DNA of 55,616 bases from an uncultured Clostridia bacterium. Lineage in GTDB: Bacteria > Bacillota > Clostridia > UBA1381. Numbering within the stretch: position 1 is the first letter of the stretch; every line of letters starts with the position of its first letter. The stretch is taken from positions 1-55,616 of the forward strand of contig CAKSOE010000018.1 of assembly GCA_934476675.1 (NCBI GenBank), in the 5' to 3' direction. The notes under the pieces are model-generated. The model ran no database searches. It saw only the letters and a program-made list of their open reading frames with translations, and was not told the DNA's origin. The position numbers and the translations under genes are program-made. Below are positions 16,572 through 23,429 of this stretch, piece by piece.

Positions 16572-16733
16572 ATGGCGTCGGATATTTTAATTTATGCGGT
16601 TATTGCGGTAAGTTTTTTTAAGACAATAGGCTATTGCGTCTATACGTTTAAGACAAAAAATTTTTCGGGCGGAGCGGGCGTTGCCGTTTTGGCGGCAATG
16701 CTGCTTGCCGTTGCTGTGGTATTTGTAGGATAA
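16572..16733 (+). CDS. Small two-helix membrane protein downstream of gerABC
   Basis: A 53-residue hydrophobic peptide starting MASDILIYAV. It has two predicted transmembrane helices (about 4-25 and 33-53) joined by TFKTKNFSGG. GGAGGG lies 6 nt before the ATG, preceded by a GCCGC-TTTAT-GCGGC hairpin. It is followed directly by a strong terminator, so it is probably the last gene of the ger transcription unit or its own small unit. The size and place recall small GerD-like or accessory subunits of ger operons, but no homology is recognised. Confidence 0.6.
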   Translation: MASDILIYAVIAVSFFKTIGYCVYTFKTKNFSGGAGVAVLAAMLLAVAVVFVG

Positions 16734-16777
16734 AAAAAACACATTTTCAGACAAAACATCTGAAAATGTGTTTTTTT
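16733..16777. terminator. Bidirectional intrinsic terminator
   Basis: A 12-bp perfect stem CACATTTTCAGA / TCTGAAAATGTG (16740-16751 with 16759-16770), with an A-run before and T-run after. It ends the ger-side unit and the convergent ireB gene. Confidence 0.92.
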
Positions 16778-17027
16778 ACAGATTATTGATATAGGTTTTC
16801 GTAAATTCCTCCAAAATCTCGTCGCGTTCAATTTTCACAATAAGACCCCTTGCACCGTTATAACTTGTTATGTAGGTAGGGTCGCCGGAGAGAATATATC
16901 CCACAATCTGACTTATAGGATCGTAACCCTTAACCTTTAAAGCCTCATAAACCTCTTTAATAACCTTTTTTACCTCCTGGGATTTTTCGTAATCAAGGTT
17001 AATTTTCATTGTCTGATCAAAATCCAT
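16776..17027 (-). CDS. ireB: IreB family regulatory phosphoprotein (UPF0297/YrzL)
   Basis: An 83-residue protein matching the UPF0297 family: MDFDQTMKINLD at the start, then VKGYDPISQIVGYILSGDPTYI and ARGLIVKIERDEILEEF. In Enterococcus IreB is a substrate of the PASTA kinase IreK on N-terminal Thr and affects cephalosporin resistance; Thr6 is in a comparable place. I start at 17027 because AAAGGA lies 8 nt before this ATG; upstream codons in the longer ORF do not match the family. In most Firmicutes it lies in alaS-yrzL-ruvX; here it stands alone. Confidence 0.93.
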   Translation of the reverse strand: MDFDQTMKINLDYEKSQEVKKVIKEVYEALKVKGYDPISQIVGYILSGDPTYITSYNGARGLIVKIERDEILEEFTKTYINNL

Positions 17028-17180
17028 CTTAATCATCCTTTCCGTTTTACATAGCATTTTAAATGCAGAACAGCTCCGCCTTTTATCCTGATTTAAGCAT
17101 ATAACAATCCGGGACAAAATTCAAGTGCAAAAACAATAATTTTATAAATATTTAATATTTGTAATCACAGCGGTTTCAAA

Positions 17181-18425
17181 TTAAAACCGAAAAAGTCCGT
17201 CAATACTGTCCGTCTGACCTACCGCCGCAGCGGATAATGTCGAAATGTCGAGAACTCTGTCGATGATTTCACCCACGGAAGCAACGCTTACATCGTCAAT
17301 CATTTTCAGAGCCTCCTCCTGCGTATGAATTTTCTTTCCGATAAGAAGCGAACGGCCTGCGCCCTGCATTCTTGCGCCGGTGCTTTCGTAGCCGAGGATG
17401 TAGCTTCCCTTGAGCATTTCCTTCGCTCTGTCAACCTCGCTTTTTGAAAGCTTGCTATGCTTTATCGTATTTATTTCCTCGCATATAAGCTCCGCGACAC
17501 GACCGAGATTTTCCGCGCTCATTCCGGCGGCGATATCAAAACTTCCGGTACCTATGTATGCGCTGTGAGCGGCGTAAATCGAATATACAAGTCCGTATTT
17601 TTCGCGGATATTCTGAAAAAGCCTTGACGACATTCCGCATCCGAAAACATTGTTAAAGACCAAAAGACTGTAAACGGATTCGTCCATTATATCAATTCCG
17701 TTAAAACCGACAACAAGCTGAAGCTGTTCGGTATCCTTGGTTTTTAAAATACTCCCGGGAGAATAGTGCGCCTCCTCCATTAAGGGCTTTCCTTTAATTA
17801 GACGGTTGTTTCCGAAAAATTGTTCCAAAAGAGCGAAAAAATTTTCGCATAAATTTCCCGAAACGGAAATAATAATATTATCGCTCGTATAATGGCTTTT
17901 TATGTATGCACGCATTGAATCGGAATTAATTTTTTCCAGGGTTTCGGGAGTACCGAGGATTGTTCTGCCCATCGGGGTATCGCCCCATGCCGCATATGAA
18001 TAAAGGTCGTACACCAAATCCTCGGGACTGTCCTCATACATATTTATTTCCTCGTTAATAACTCCGCGTTCAAGAATTATATCCTCCTCCGAAAGCTTCG
18101 GATTAAAAATCATGTCCGACAGAATATCCATCGCAATTTCTGCATGAGCGTCAAGGGTCTTTGTATAAAAGCAGGTGTATTCGCGTGCGGTAAATGCGTT
18201 AATCTGACCTCCCACCGCGTCAATCTCGTCGGCTATCTGTGCGGCGCTGCGTTTTTTTGTTCCCTTAAAAAGCATATGCTCAATAAAATGAGATATTCCG
18301 TTTTCTTCTTTTTTTTCGTTGCGCGAGCCGTTTCCGACCCACACACCTATCGAAACGGATTTAAGATACGGAATTTCCTCCGCAACAACCCGTATGCCGT
18401 TTGATAATGTTTTGAATATATACAT
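17181..18425 (-). CDS. M16 family zinc peptidase (YmxG/processing-peptidase-like)
   Basis: A 414-residue insulinase-type zinc protease. The inverted HxxEH zinc motif is at 46-50 (HFIEH), followed by MLFKGTKKR, and the third ligand Glu lies in RGVINEEINMY about 75 residues later. The rest is the inactive second half typical of single-chain bacterial M16B enzymes (RALARGR-like segment GAGRSLLIGKK). The start at 18425 has GGAG 8 nt upstream. The ORF stays open for 62 codons upstream, but that part translates a repeat-rich stretch (with LQRCKRN and AQRCKRS echoes) and lacks an SD. Physiological substrate unknown. Confidence 0.93.
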   Translation of the reverse strand: MYIFKTLSNGIRVVAEEIPYLKSVSIGVWVGNGSRNEKKEENGISHFIEHMLFKGTKKRSAAQIADEIDAVGGQINAFTAREYTCFYTKTLDAHAEIAMDILSDMIFNPKLSEEDIILERGVINEEINMYEDSPEDLVYDLYSYAAWGDTPMGRTILGTPETLEKINSDSMRAYIKSHYTSDNIIISVSGNLCENFFALLEQFFGNNRLIKGKPLMEEAHYSPGSILKTKDTEQLQLVVGFNGIDIMDESVYSLLVFNNVFGCGMSSRLFQNIREKYGLVYSIYAAHSAYIGTGSFDIAAGMSAENLGRVAELICEEINTIKHSKLSKSEVDRAKEMLKGSYILGYESTGARMQGAGRSLLIGKKIHTQEEALKMIDDVSVASVGEIIDRVLDISTLSAAAVGQTDSIDGLFRF

Positions 18426-18473
18426 AAAAATCTCCGTTCTTTGTAATTTGATATAATATATGATAATTAGCGC

Positions 18474-18612
18474 CACATCAGTCACTGCGTGACAGCTTCT
18501 TTTGCAACGCTGCGCAAAACTATGTTTTGCTATGCTGCAACACTTTGTTTTGCTCACCTCTAAGGGGAAACCAAAAGCGGTGCGACAGTTTCTTTTACAA
18601 CGCTGCAACACT
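18474..18612. repeat. Imperfect internal direct repeat upstream of the M16 peptidase
   Basis: Two 23-bp near copies, GACAG(C/T)TTCTTTT(G/A)CAACGCTGC, begin at 18491 and 18584, and GCTGCAACACTTT also occurs twice. Small hairpins GTCAC-TGC-GTGAC and AAAAC-TAT-GTTTT are included. With B1 it fills the 319-bp gap 18426-18744. The stretch is unlike ordinary intergenic DNA and may be a dispersed repeat. Confidence 0.6.
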
Positions 18613-18642
18613 TTAAATTTTACAATCTGTTATAATAAGTAT

Positions 18643-18746
18643 AAAATGGAAAAGATGCAAGCAGATTGCCTTCTTGCAAGGCGACGGCGTATGTATATAC
18701 TCCGAGCCTTGTAAGGAGGTGAGATGCGCAGCATATTTTTCATTTT
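18643..18746 (+). repeat. Structured repeat B1 (capped hairpin)
   Basis: A 104-bp near-perfect foldback. Outer arms AAAATGGAAAAGATGC and GCATATTTTTCATTTT pair; inner arms TTGCCTTCTTGCAAGG and CCTTGTAAGGAGGTGA pair over 16 positions including G-T pairs. The apex 18683-18706 (core GGCGTATGTATATACTCC) is the same as in A1. The right end overlaps the stop codon of the ABC transporter gene. Confidence 0.8.
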
Positions 18747-20487
18747 AGATGTTGGAGTACATACTGTATAAGTTGTAATATAGTCCGTGTTTTTCGATTA
18801 ATTCATCGTGCGAACCCTGTTCCTCAATGCCGTTTTCGGTCAGAACAAGAATAATATCCGCATTGCGTATGGTTGTGAGCCTGTGAGCAATTGTAAATAC
18901 CGTTCTGCCCTTTGCCAGACGTTCGAGAGATTCCTGTACAAGCTTTTCGCTTTCGTTGTCAAGAGCGGAGGTCGCTTCGTCAAGAATAAGCACCGGCGGA
19001 TTTTTCAAAAATACACGCGCAATCGAAACGCGCTGCTTTTGTCCGCCCGAAAGCTTGACGCCTCTTTCGCCTACGTAAGTGTTGTAGCCGTCGGGCAATG
19101 CCATAATAAAATCATGCGCACCCGCAGCCTTTGCGGCGGCAATAACCTCCTCCTCCGACGCGTCCTGTCTGCCGTAAAGAATATTTTCCAGAATTGTTCC
19201 CGAAAACAGATAAACGTCCTGCTGAACAACGCCGATGGATTTTCTTAACGATTTAAGCGTTACCGATTTAATATCCGTGCCGTCAAGAAGTATTCTGCCC
19301 TCCGTCACGTCGTAAAATCTCGGAATAAGACTGCACAGCGTTGTTTTGCCGCCGCCGGACGGGCCGACAAGCGCAACGTTTTCGCCCCGCTTTATGTGCA
19401 GATTTATTCCCGATAAAACCTCCGCGTTGTCGTCGCTGTAATGAAAGCTTACGTTTTCAAATTTTATATCGCCCTTAACGTCGGTTATGTCTTTGGCGTT
19501 ATCTTCTTCGATAATGTCTGCCGGAGAATCCATAATTTCAATAAAGCGTTCGATTCCGGTCATTCCGCGCTGAAACTGCTCCGTAAATTGAATAATGGTT
19601 CTCAGCGTTGCAAGCAGAGTGCTTACATATAATAGGTAGGCAGTCAGATCTGCGGGATTGATTTTTCCGTGAAGCATAAACAGCGAACCGAAAGTGAAAA
19701 CCGTCAGATACATTATCCCCTCAAAAAATCTGTTGGAGGTCTGAAATCCTGCCATATAAAAATATCCGACTTTTTTTGTACCGAGAAAGGTTTTGTTTCC
19801 GTCCTCAAATTTGTCGCGTTCCGCGTCCTCGTTGGCAAAGGATTTAACCACGCGTATTCCCAAAAGCGAATCCTCAACCTGCGAATTGATTTCTCCTATC
19901 TGGTGCCGCTGTGCTTTGAATGCACGGCGCATACGGGTGTTAAAGAATTTTACAAATACAAAAATCAGCGGCAGTGCGGCAAACATTATAAGCGTCAGCG
20001 GAATATTCACACCGCATAAAATAATAAACGAAACGACAATTTTAAGCGCCGCCATGAAAAATTCCTCCGGACAGTGGTGAGCAAATTCCGTAACGTCAAA
20101 CAAGTCGCTTGTGATTCTTGCCATAATCTGACCGACCTTATGGTTTGAATAATACGAAAACGAAAGCGTCTGCAAATGGTCGAATAAATCTCGCCGCATA
20201 TCCGTTTCGATTTTTGCGCCCATAACGTGACCGGTGTCCGCCATATAGAAATTTGCGGCGGAGTCTATAATGCGCAGCAAAAGATACAGCGCAGCAATTT
20301 TTATGATAAGTCCTGCGCTCAGTGCGGAAATATTGTTTATGCCGATATTTGTGACGTGGCGCACAAGCATCGGAAAAACAAGATCGCATACCGCGGTGAG
20401 CGACGCACAGAATAAATCAAGGAAAAGTATGCCCCTGTATTTCTTAAAGTACGGAACAAATCTTTTAACAAGGTAACTCATTTTCAT
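18745..20487 (-). CDS. ABC transporter, fused permease and ATP-binding protein (exporter type)
   Basis: A 580-residue half-transporter of the MsbA/BmrA multidrug-lipid exporter class, working as a homodimer in the membrane. Six transmembrane helices in residues 15-300; the ATPase domain from about 340 has Walker A GPSGGGKTT (375-383), the signature LSGGQKQR, Walker B VLILDEATSAL and the H-loop IAHRLTT. As a single gene with no partner half-transporter, a homodimer is more likely than a heterodimer. An AGGGG element lies 14 nt before the ATG. Its 3' end runs into repeat B1. The cargo cannot be inferred. Confidence 0.95.
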   Translation of the reverse strand: MKMSYLVKRFVPYFKKYRGILFLDLFCASLTAVCDLVFPMLVRHVTNIGINNISALSAGLIIKIAALYLLLRIIDSAANFYMADTGHVMGAKIETDMRRDLFDHLQTLSFSYYSNHKVGQIMARITSDLFDVTEFAHHCPEEFFMAALKIVVSFIILCGVNIPLTLIMFAALPLIFVFVKFFNTRMRRAFKAQRHQIGEINSQVEDSLLGIRVVKSFANEDAERDKFEDGNKTFLGTKKVGYFYMAGFQTSNRFFEGIMYLTVFTFGSLFMLHGKINPADLTAYLLYVSTLLATLRTIIQFTEQFQRGMTGIERFIEIMDSPADIIEEDNAKDITDVKGDIKFENVSFHYSDDNAEVLSGINLHIKRGENVALVGPSGGGKTTLCSLIPRFYDVTEGRILLDGTDIKSVTLKSLRKSIGVVQQDVYLFSGTILENILYGRQDASEEEVIAAAKAAGAHDFIMALPDGYNTYVGERGVKLSGGQKQRVSIARVFLKNPPVLILDEATSALDNESEKLVQESLERLAKGRTVFTIAHRLTTIRNADIILVLTENGIEEQGSHDELIEKHGLYYNLYSMYSNI

Positions 20488-20594
20488 TGCGGATAGTTTT
20501 CCCCTCTCTTAAAACTTAATTACTACATTATAATACATATTTCTTTATTTTTCAAGTCTCAATATATAAACAAAAAATAATCGGTAATTATGTC

Positions 20595-20623
20595 TTGACA
20601 AAACGTGTATGAGTTTGTATAAT
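20595..20623 (+). promoter_or_regulatory. Sigma-A promoter of the CE7 esterase gene
   Basis: TTGACA (20595-20600), 17 bp, TATAAT (20618-20623): perfect consensus, about 26 bp before the SD. Confidence 0.88.
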
Positions 20624-20655
20624 ATTACAGAAAATATTGTTTGGGAGGAAACATT

Positions 20656-21621
20656 ATGCCTTTAATTGATATGCCGCTGGAAAAACTTAAAAAATATATG
20701 GGTACAAATCCCCGCCCCGATGACTTTGACGAATACTGGGAGAGAGGGTTAAAGGAAATGGGAGAAACAAATCCCGAAACGCAGCTTGTAAAAAATAAAT
20801 TTCAGCTTCCGTATGCCGATTGCTTCGATCTGTATTTTAACGGAACAAAAAACGGAAGAATTCACGCAAAGCTTTTGATACCGAAAAATATAAAGGGAAA
20901 AGCTCCCGTTTTGCTGCATTTTCACGGTTATTACGGAAAAAGTCACAATTGGATGTATTATGCCGGGTTTGCGGCAATGGGATTTATCGTTGCAGGAATG
21001 GATTGCCGCGGTCAGGCGGGACTGTCTGATGACAAAAATCCGGTTTGCGGAAATAATATAAGCGGACATATTATAAGAGGCTTGGATGAACCGAATCCCG
21101 ATAATATGTATTACAGAAATGTTTTTTTGGATACCGCAATGCTTGCTCGGGTTGTTTCTGAATTGGAGCAGGCAGACGGAGATAAAATGGCTGCTTTCGG
21201 AGGATCACAGGGAGGAGCTCTTACGGTTGCCTGCGCGTGTCTTGTTCCAAACCTTAAAATGGCGGCTCCGTGTTATCCTTTCCTGAGTGATTATAAGAGA
21301 GTGTGGGATATGGATCTTGACCAAAGAGCATATGATGAAATAAGAAGTTATTTCCGTATGTTCGATCCGTGTCATGAGCGTGAAAATGAGATATTTACGA
21401 AGCTTGGATATATAGATTTACATAATATGGCTGAAAGAATCAATGCCAAAATGATGTTTGGAACGGGCCTTATGGACGATGTTTGCCCGCCATCCACACA
21501 GTTTGCGGTTTATAACAGAATTAAATCAGAGAAAAGTATGGTGATTTATCCCGATTTCGGACACGAAAATCTTCCTGACTTTGAAGAAAAAATGACCGAA
21601 ATGTTCTGCAAATTGCTGTAA
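20656..21621 (+). CDS. Acetyl xylan esterase / cephalosporin-C deacetylase (CE7 family)
   Basis: A 321-residue cytosolic alpha/beta-hydrolase that removes acetyl groups from xylo-oligosaccharides and similar small esters. The CE7 marks are all present: HFHGYYG, the RGQ motif in DCRGQ (118-120), the nucleophile elbow GGSQGG (Ser about 185), the acid in GLMDDVCPPS and the His in FGHENLPDF. No signal peptide, so it acts on imported oligosaccharides. I start at 20656 (GGGAGGAA about 7 nt upstream) rather than the TTG at 20641. It is monocistronic with a perfect promoter and sits directly before the str operon promoter, where Bacilli carry rpoBC. Confidence 0.93.
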   Translation: MPLIDMPLEKLKKYMGTNPRPDDFDEYWERGLKEMGETNPETQLVKNKFQLPYADCFDLYFNGTKNGRIHAKLLIPKNIKGKAPVLLHFHGYYGKSHNWMYYAGFAAMGFIVAGMDCRGQAGLSDDKNPVCGNNISGHIIRGLDEPNPDNMYYRNVFLDTAMLARVVSELEQADGDKMAAFGGSQGGALTVACACLVPNLKMAAPCYPFLSDYKRVWDMDLDQRAYDEIRSYFRMFDPCHERENEIFTKLGYIDLHNMAERINAKMMFGTGLMDDVCPPSTQFAVYNRIKSEKSMVIYPDFGHENLPDFEEKMTEMFCKLL

Positions 21622-21655
21622 AATAAAAAAAATTCTCTTAAAAGTGTAAAAACTC

Positions 21656-21684
21656 TTGACAAACGCTTGTTTTTTTAATATAAT
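21656..21684 (+). promoter_or_regulatory. Sigma-A promoter of the str operon
   Basis: TTGACA (21656-21661), 17 bp, TATAAT (21679-21684): perfect consensus, as expected for ribosomal protein genes. Confidence 0.9.
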
Positions 21685-21729
21685 TTTATAGGTTATGTAT
21701 TTAACTTGAATTTTGGGAGAGTGAAGAAA

Positions 21730-21966
21730 ATGACAAACGGTAAAAATCTTCTGGTTGGCTTTAAGCAGTCGCTCAGGGCAATCGAAGACGGAAAAGTTCA
21801 GAAAGTCCTTCTTGCGCTCGACTGCGAAGACAAAATCAGCGCGCCTATAAGAAATGCCGCCGCAGAACACGGTACGGAGATAGAAGAAGTTCCGTCAATG
21901 AAGGAATTGGGCGATGTATGCGGAATAGACGTAAAGGCAAGCTGCGCCGTGGTTTTCAAATTTTAG
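21730..21966 (+). CDS. rplGB: L7Ae/L30e-family ribosomal protein (YbxF-like)
   Basis: A 78-residue RNA-binding protein. In Bacillus the YbxF/YlxQ pair binds kink-turn RNAs. Visible marks are LLVGFKQSLRAIEDGKVQKVLLALDC and the C-terminal GIDVKASCAVVFKF. A start at 21730 (GGGAGAG upstream) gives the family length of about 80 residues; a longer frame to 21706 lacks an SD. Its position as first gene before rpsL matches Bacillus rpoC-ybxF-rpsL, although rpoBC is missing here. Confidence 0.92.
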   Translation: MTNGKNLLVGFKQSLRAIEDGKVQKVLLALDCEDKISAPIRNAAAEHGTEIEEVPSMKELGDVCGIDVKASCAVVFKF

Positions 21967-22045
21967 TTTATTTCATGCATTGCATGTAAATAATATATTA
22001 AGGTATAAAATACCGCAAATTTAAAGAAAGGAAGTGTAACACGGT

Positions 22046-22468
22046 ATGCCAACATTTAACCAATTGGTCAAAACCGGAAGAAAGACCTCTAAAAAGAAGT
22101 CGACGGCTCCTGCTCTTCAAAAGAATTTGAATTCTTTAAAGAAGAAGATGACAGATAAGAGCTCGCCGCAGAAGAGAGGCGTGTGTACTGCTGTAAGAAC
22201 AGCTACACCGAAGAAGCCTAACTCGGCATTGAGAAAAATCGCCAGAGTAAGACTTACAAACGGTATAGAGGTAACAGCATATATTCCCGGTATCGGACAC
22301 AATCTTCAGGAACATAGTGTTGTTCTTATAAGAGGCGGAAGAGTAAGAGACCTGCCTGGTACAAGATACCATATCATCAGAGGTACTCTTGACGCACAGG
22401 GAGTTAACGGACGTCTTCAGTCAAGAAGTAAGTACGGTGCCAAGAGACCAAAGGCAGCAAAGAACTAA
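22046..22468 (+). CDS. rpsL: 30S ribosomal protein S12 (uS12)
   Basis: Decoding-centre protein, 140 residues, including the Firmicutes-type insert before SSPQKRGVCT. TPKKPNSALRK and GHNLQEHSVVLIRGG are intact. The residue equal to E. coli Lys43 is still Lys (Lys56 here), but the residue equal to E. coli Lys88 is Arg (Arg101, in GGRVRDLPG, codon AGA). Lys88Arg at this site is a known streptomycin-resistance change in E. coli and Mycobacterium. AAAGGAAG lies 13 nt before the ATG. It is second gene of the str operon. Confidence 0.98.
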   Translation: MPTFNQLVKTGRKTSKKKSTAPALQKNLNSLKKKMTDKSSPQKRGVCTAVRTATPKKPNSALRKIARVRLTNGIEVTAYIPGIGHNLQEHSVVLIRGGRVRDLPGTRYHIIRGTLDAQGVNGRLQSRSKYGAKRPKAAKN

Positions 22469-22494
22469 AACTTGAATTGCTGTAACAAACAGTT

Positions 22495-22602
22495 ATATCA
22501 CAAAAGTGCATATCGGGTTATATATCAATATATTTCGAATACGCACTGACGGGGACAAGCCCCGAGTACCTGTGATATTCATGCAAGTAAGCGAAAGCTT
22601 AC
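22495..22602 (+). promoter_or_regulatory. Predicted structured leader between rpsL and rpsG
   Basis: The 158-nt rpsL-rpsG gap folds on paper into a branched structure. P1 is ATATCACA (22495-22502) with TGTGATAT (22571-22578). Within it P2 is AGTGC (22505) with GCACT (22547), extended through an A/T-rich arm, and P3 is CGGGG (22550-22554) with CCCCG (22560-22564). P4 is GTAAGC-GAAA-GCTTAC (22587-22602), a perfect stem with a GNRA tetraloop, ending 10 nt before the rpsG SD. In E. coli the same gap binds S7 for feedback control; a similar role is inferred here. Confidence 0.6.
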
Positions 22603-22626
22603 CATACTATGAAGGAGGGAAGTAAA

Positions 22627-23097
22627 GTGCCAAGAAAAGGTTTTATTGCAAAAAGAGAAATTTTACCTGATCCTATATATAACAATATTGTTGTAACAAA
22701 GCTTATCAACAATATAATGTTAGACGGAAAAAAAGGCGTTGCTCAGAAGATAGTATACGATGCGTTTAACATCGTACAGGAAAAGACCGGCAAGGACGCT
22801 CTTGAAGCATTCAACGAAGCTATGGACAACATAATGCCCGTACTCGAAGTAAAAGCAAGACGTGTCGGCGGTGCAACATATCAGGTGCCTATGGAGGTTC
22901 GTCCGGACAGAAGACAGACCTTAGGTTTAAGATGGCTCACTCGTTATTCAAGAGAACGCAGTGAAAAGACCATGAAAGAAAGACTTGCCAACGAAATCAT
23001 CGACGCTTTAAACGGAACCGGCGGTTCGGTAAAGAAGCGCGAGGATACGCACAAGATGGCAGAAGCGAACAGGGCGTTCGCGCACTATCGCTGGTAG
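22627..23097 (+). CDS. rpsG: 30S ribosomal protein S7 (uS7)
   Basis: Primary assembly protein of the 30S head; 156 residues, the usual length. It starts with GTG (VPRKGFIAKREILPDP); AGGAGGGA lies about 7 nt upstream. An ATG at 22609 would put the SD inside the coding sequence. Family marks: KLINNIMLDGKKGVAQKI, ARRVGGATYQVPMEVRPDRR and the terminal MAEANRAFAHYRW. It lies third in the str operon, preceded by a structured leader and followed by a tandem hairpin repeat. Confidence 0.98.
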   Translation: MPRKGFIAKREILPDPIYNNIVVTKLINNIMLDGKKGVAQKIVYDAFNIVQEKTGKDALEAFNEAMDNIMPVLEVKARRVGGATYQVPMEVRPDRRQTLGLRWLTRYSRERSEKTMKERLANEIIDALNGTGGSVKKREDTHKMAEANRAFAHYRW

Positions 23098-23110
23098 TTT
23101 TTATACGATA

Positions 23111-23357
23111 TTTCACGCACCTGGCGCATTTTTCGCCCGACTTGCGTACCACAAGTACGCGGCGCCGTCCGAGAAAATGTGCCATGCACGCAAACTATCG
23201 CATAAAAACGGCGATACGAAAATTTGCAAAGAATTTCACGCACCTAACGACTTTTTCACCAACCCTGCGTACCACAAGTATGCGGCGGCTATCGGGAAAA
23301 GCCGTTATGCACGCAAACTATCGCATAAAAACGGCGATACGGAAAATTTGCAAAGAA
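23111..23357 (+). repeat. Tandem pair of capped hairpin repeats (C1, C2) between rpsG and fusA
   Basis: Two units of 123 and 124 bp (23111-23233 and 23234-23357) inside the 332-bp rpsG-fusA gap. Both begin TTTCACGCACC, and both end with ACTATCGCATAAAAACGGCG and an ATTTGCAAAGAATTT tail. Each holds an imperfect hairpin with different arm sequence (C1 GGCGCATTTTTC with GAAAATGTGCC; C2 AACGACTTTTTC with GAAAAGCCGTT) but the same apex GCGTACCACAAGTACGCGG (C2 has one T change kept as a G-T pair). A second small hairpin ATCGC/GCGAT follows. It must be transcribed within the operon. Confidence 0.8.
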
Positions 23358-23429
23358 TTTGCGGATTTTTCACGACAGCAAAAACAACAAACATTTAATA
23401 TAATCCTTATCTGAAAGGAGGAAATTTCA

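Noticed and set aside
18426..18611. 62-residue N-terminal extension of the M16 peptidase
   Set aside because: It translates repeat DNA, lacks an SD, and the family begins at MYIFKTL with a good SD.
22469..22626. Independent small ORF or promoter in the rpsL-rpsG gap
   Set aside because: No SD-plus-ORF and no -35/-10 pair; the stems are the only clear structure.
23111..23357. Tandem repeats between rpsG and fusA as a CRISPR array
   Set aside because: Only two units of about 124 bp with internal hairpins and no short, evenly spaced direct repeats or cas genes.
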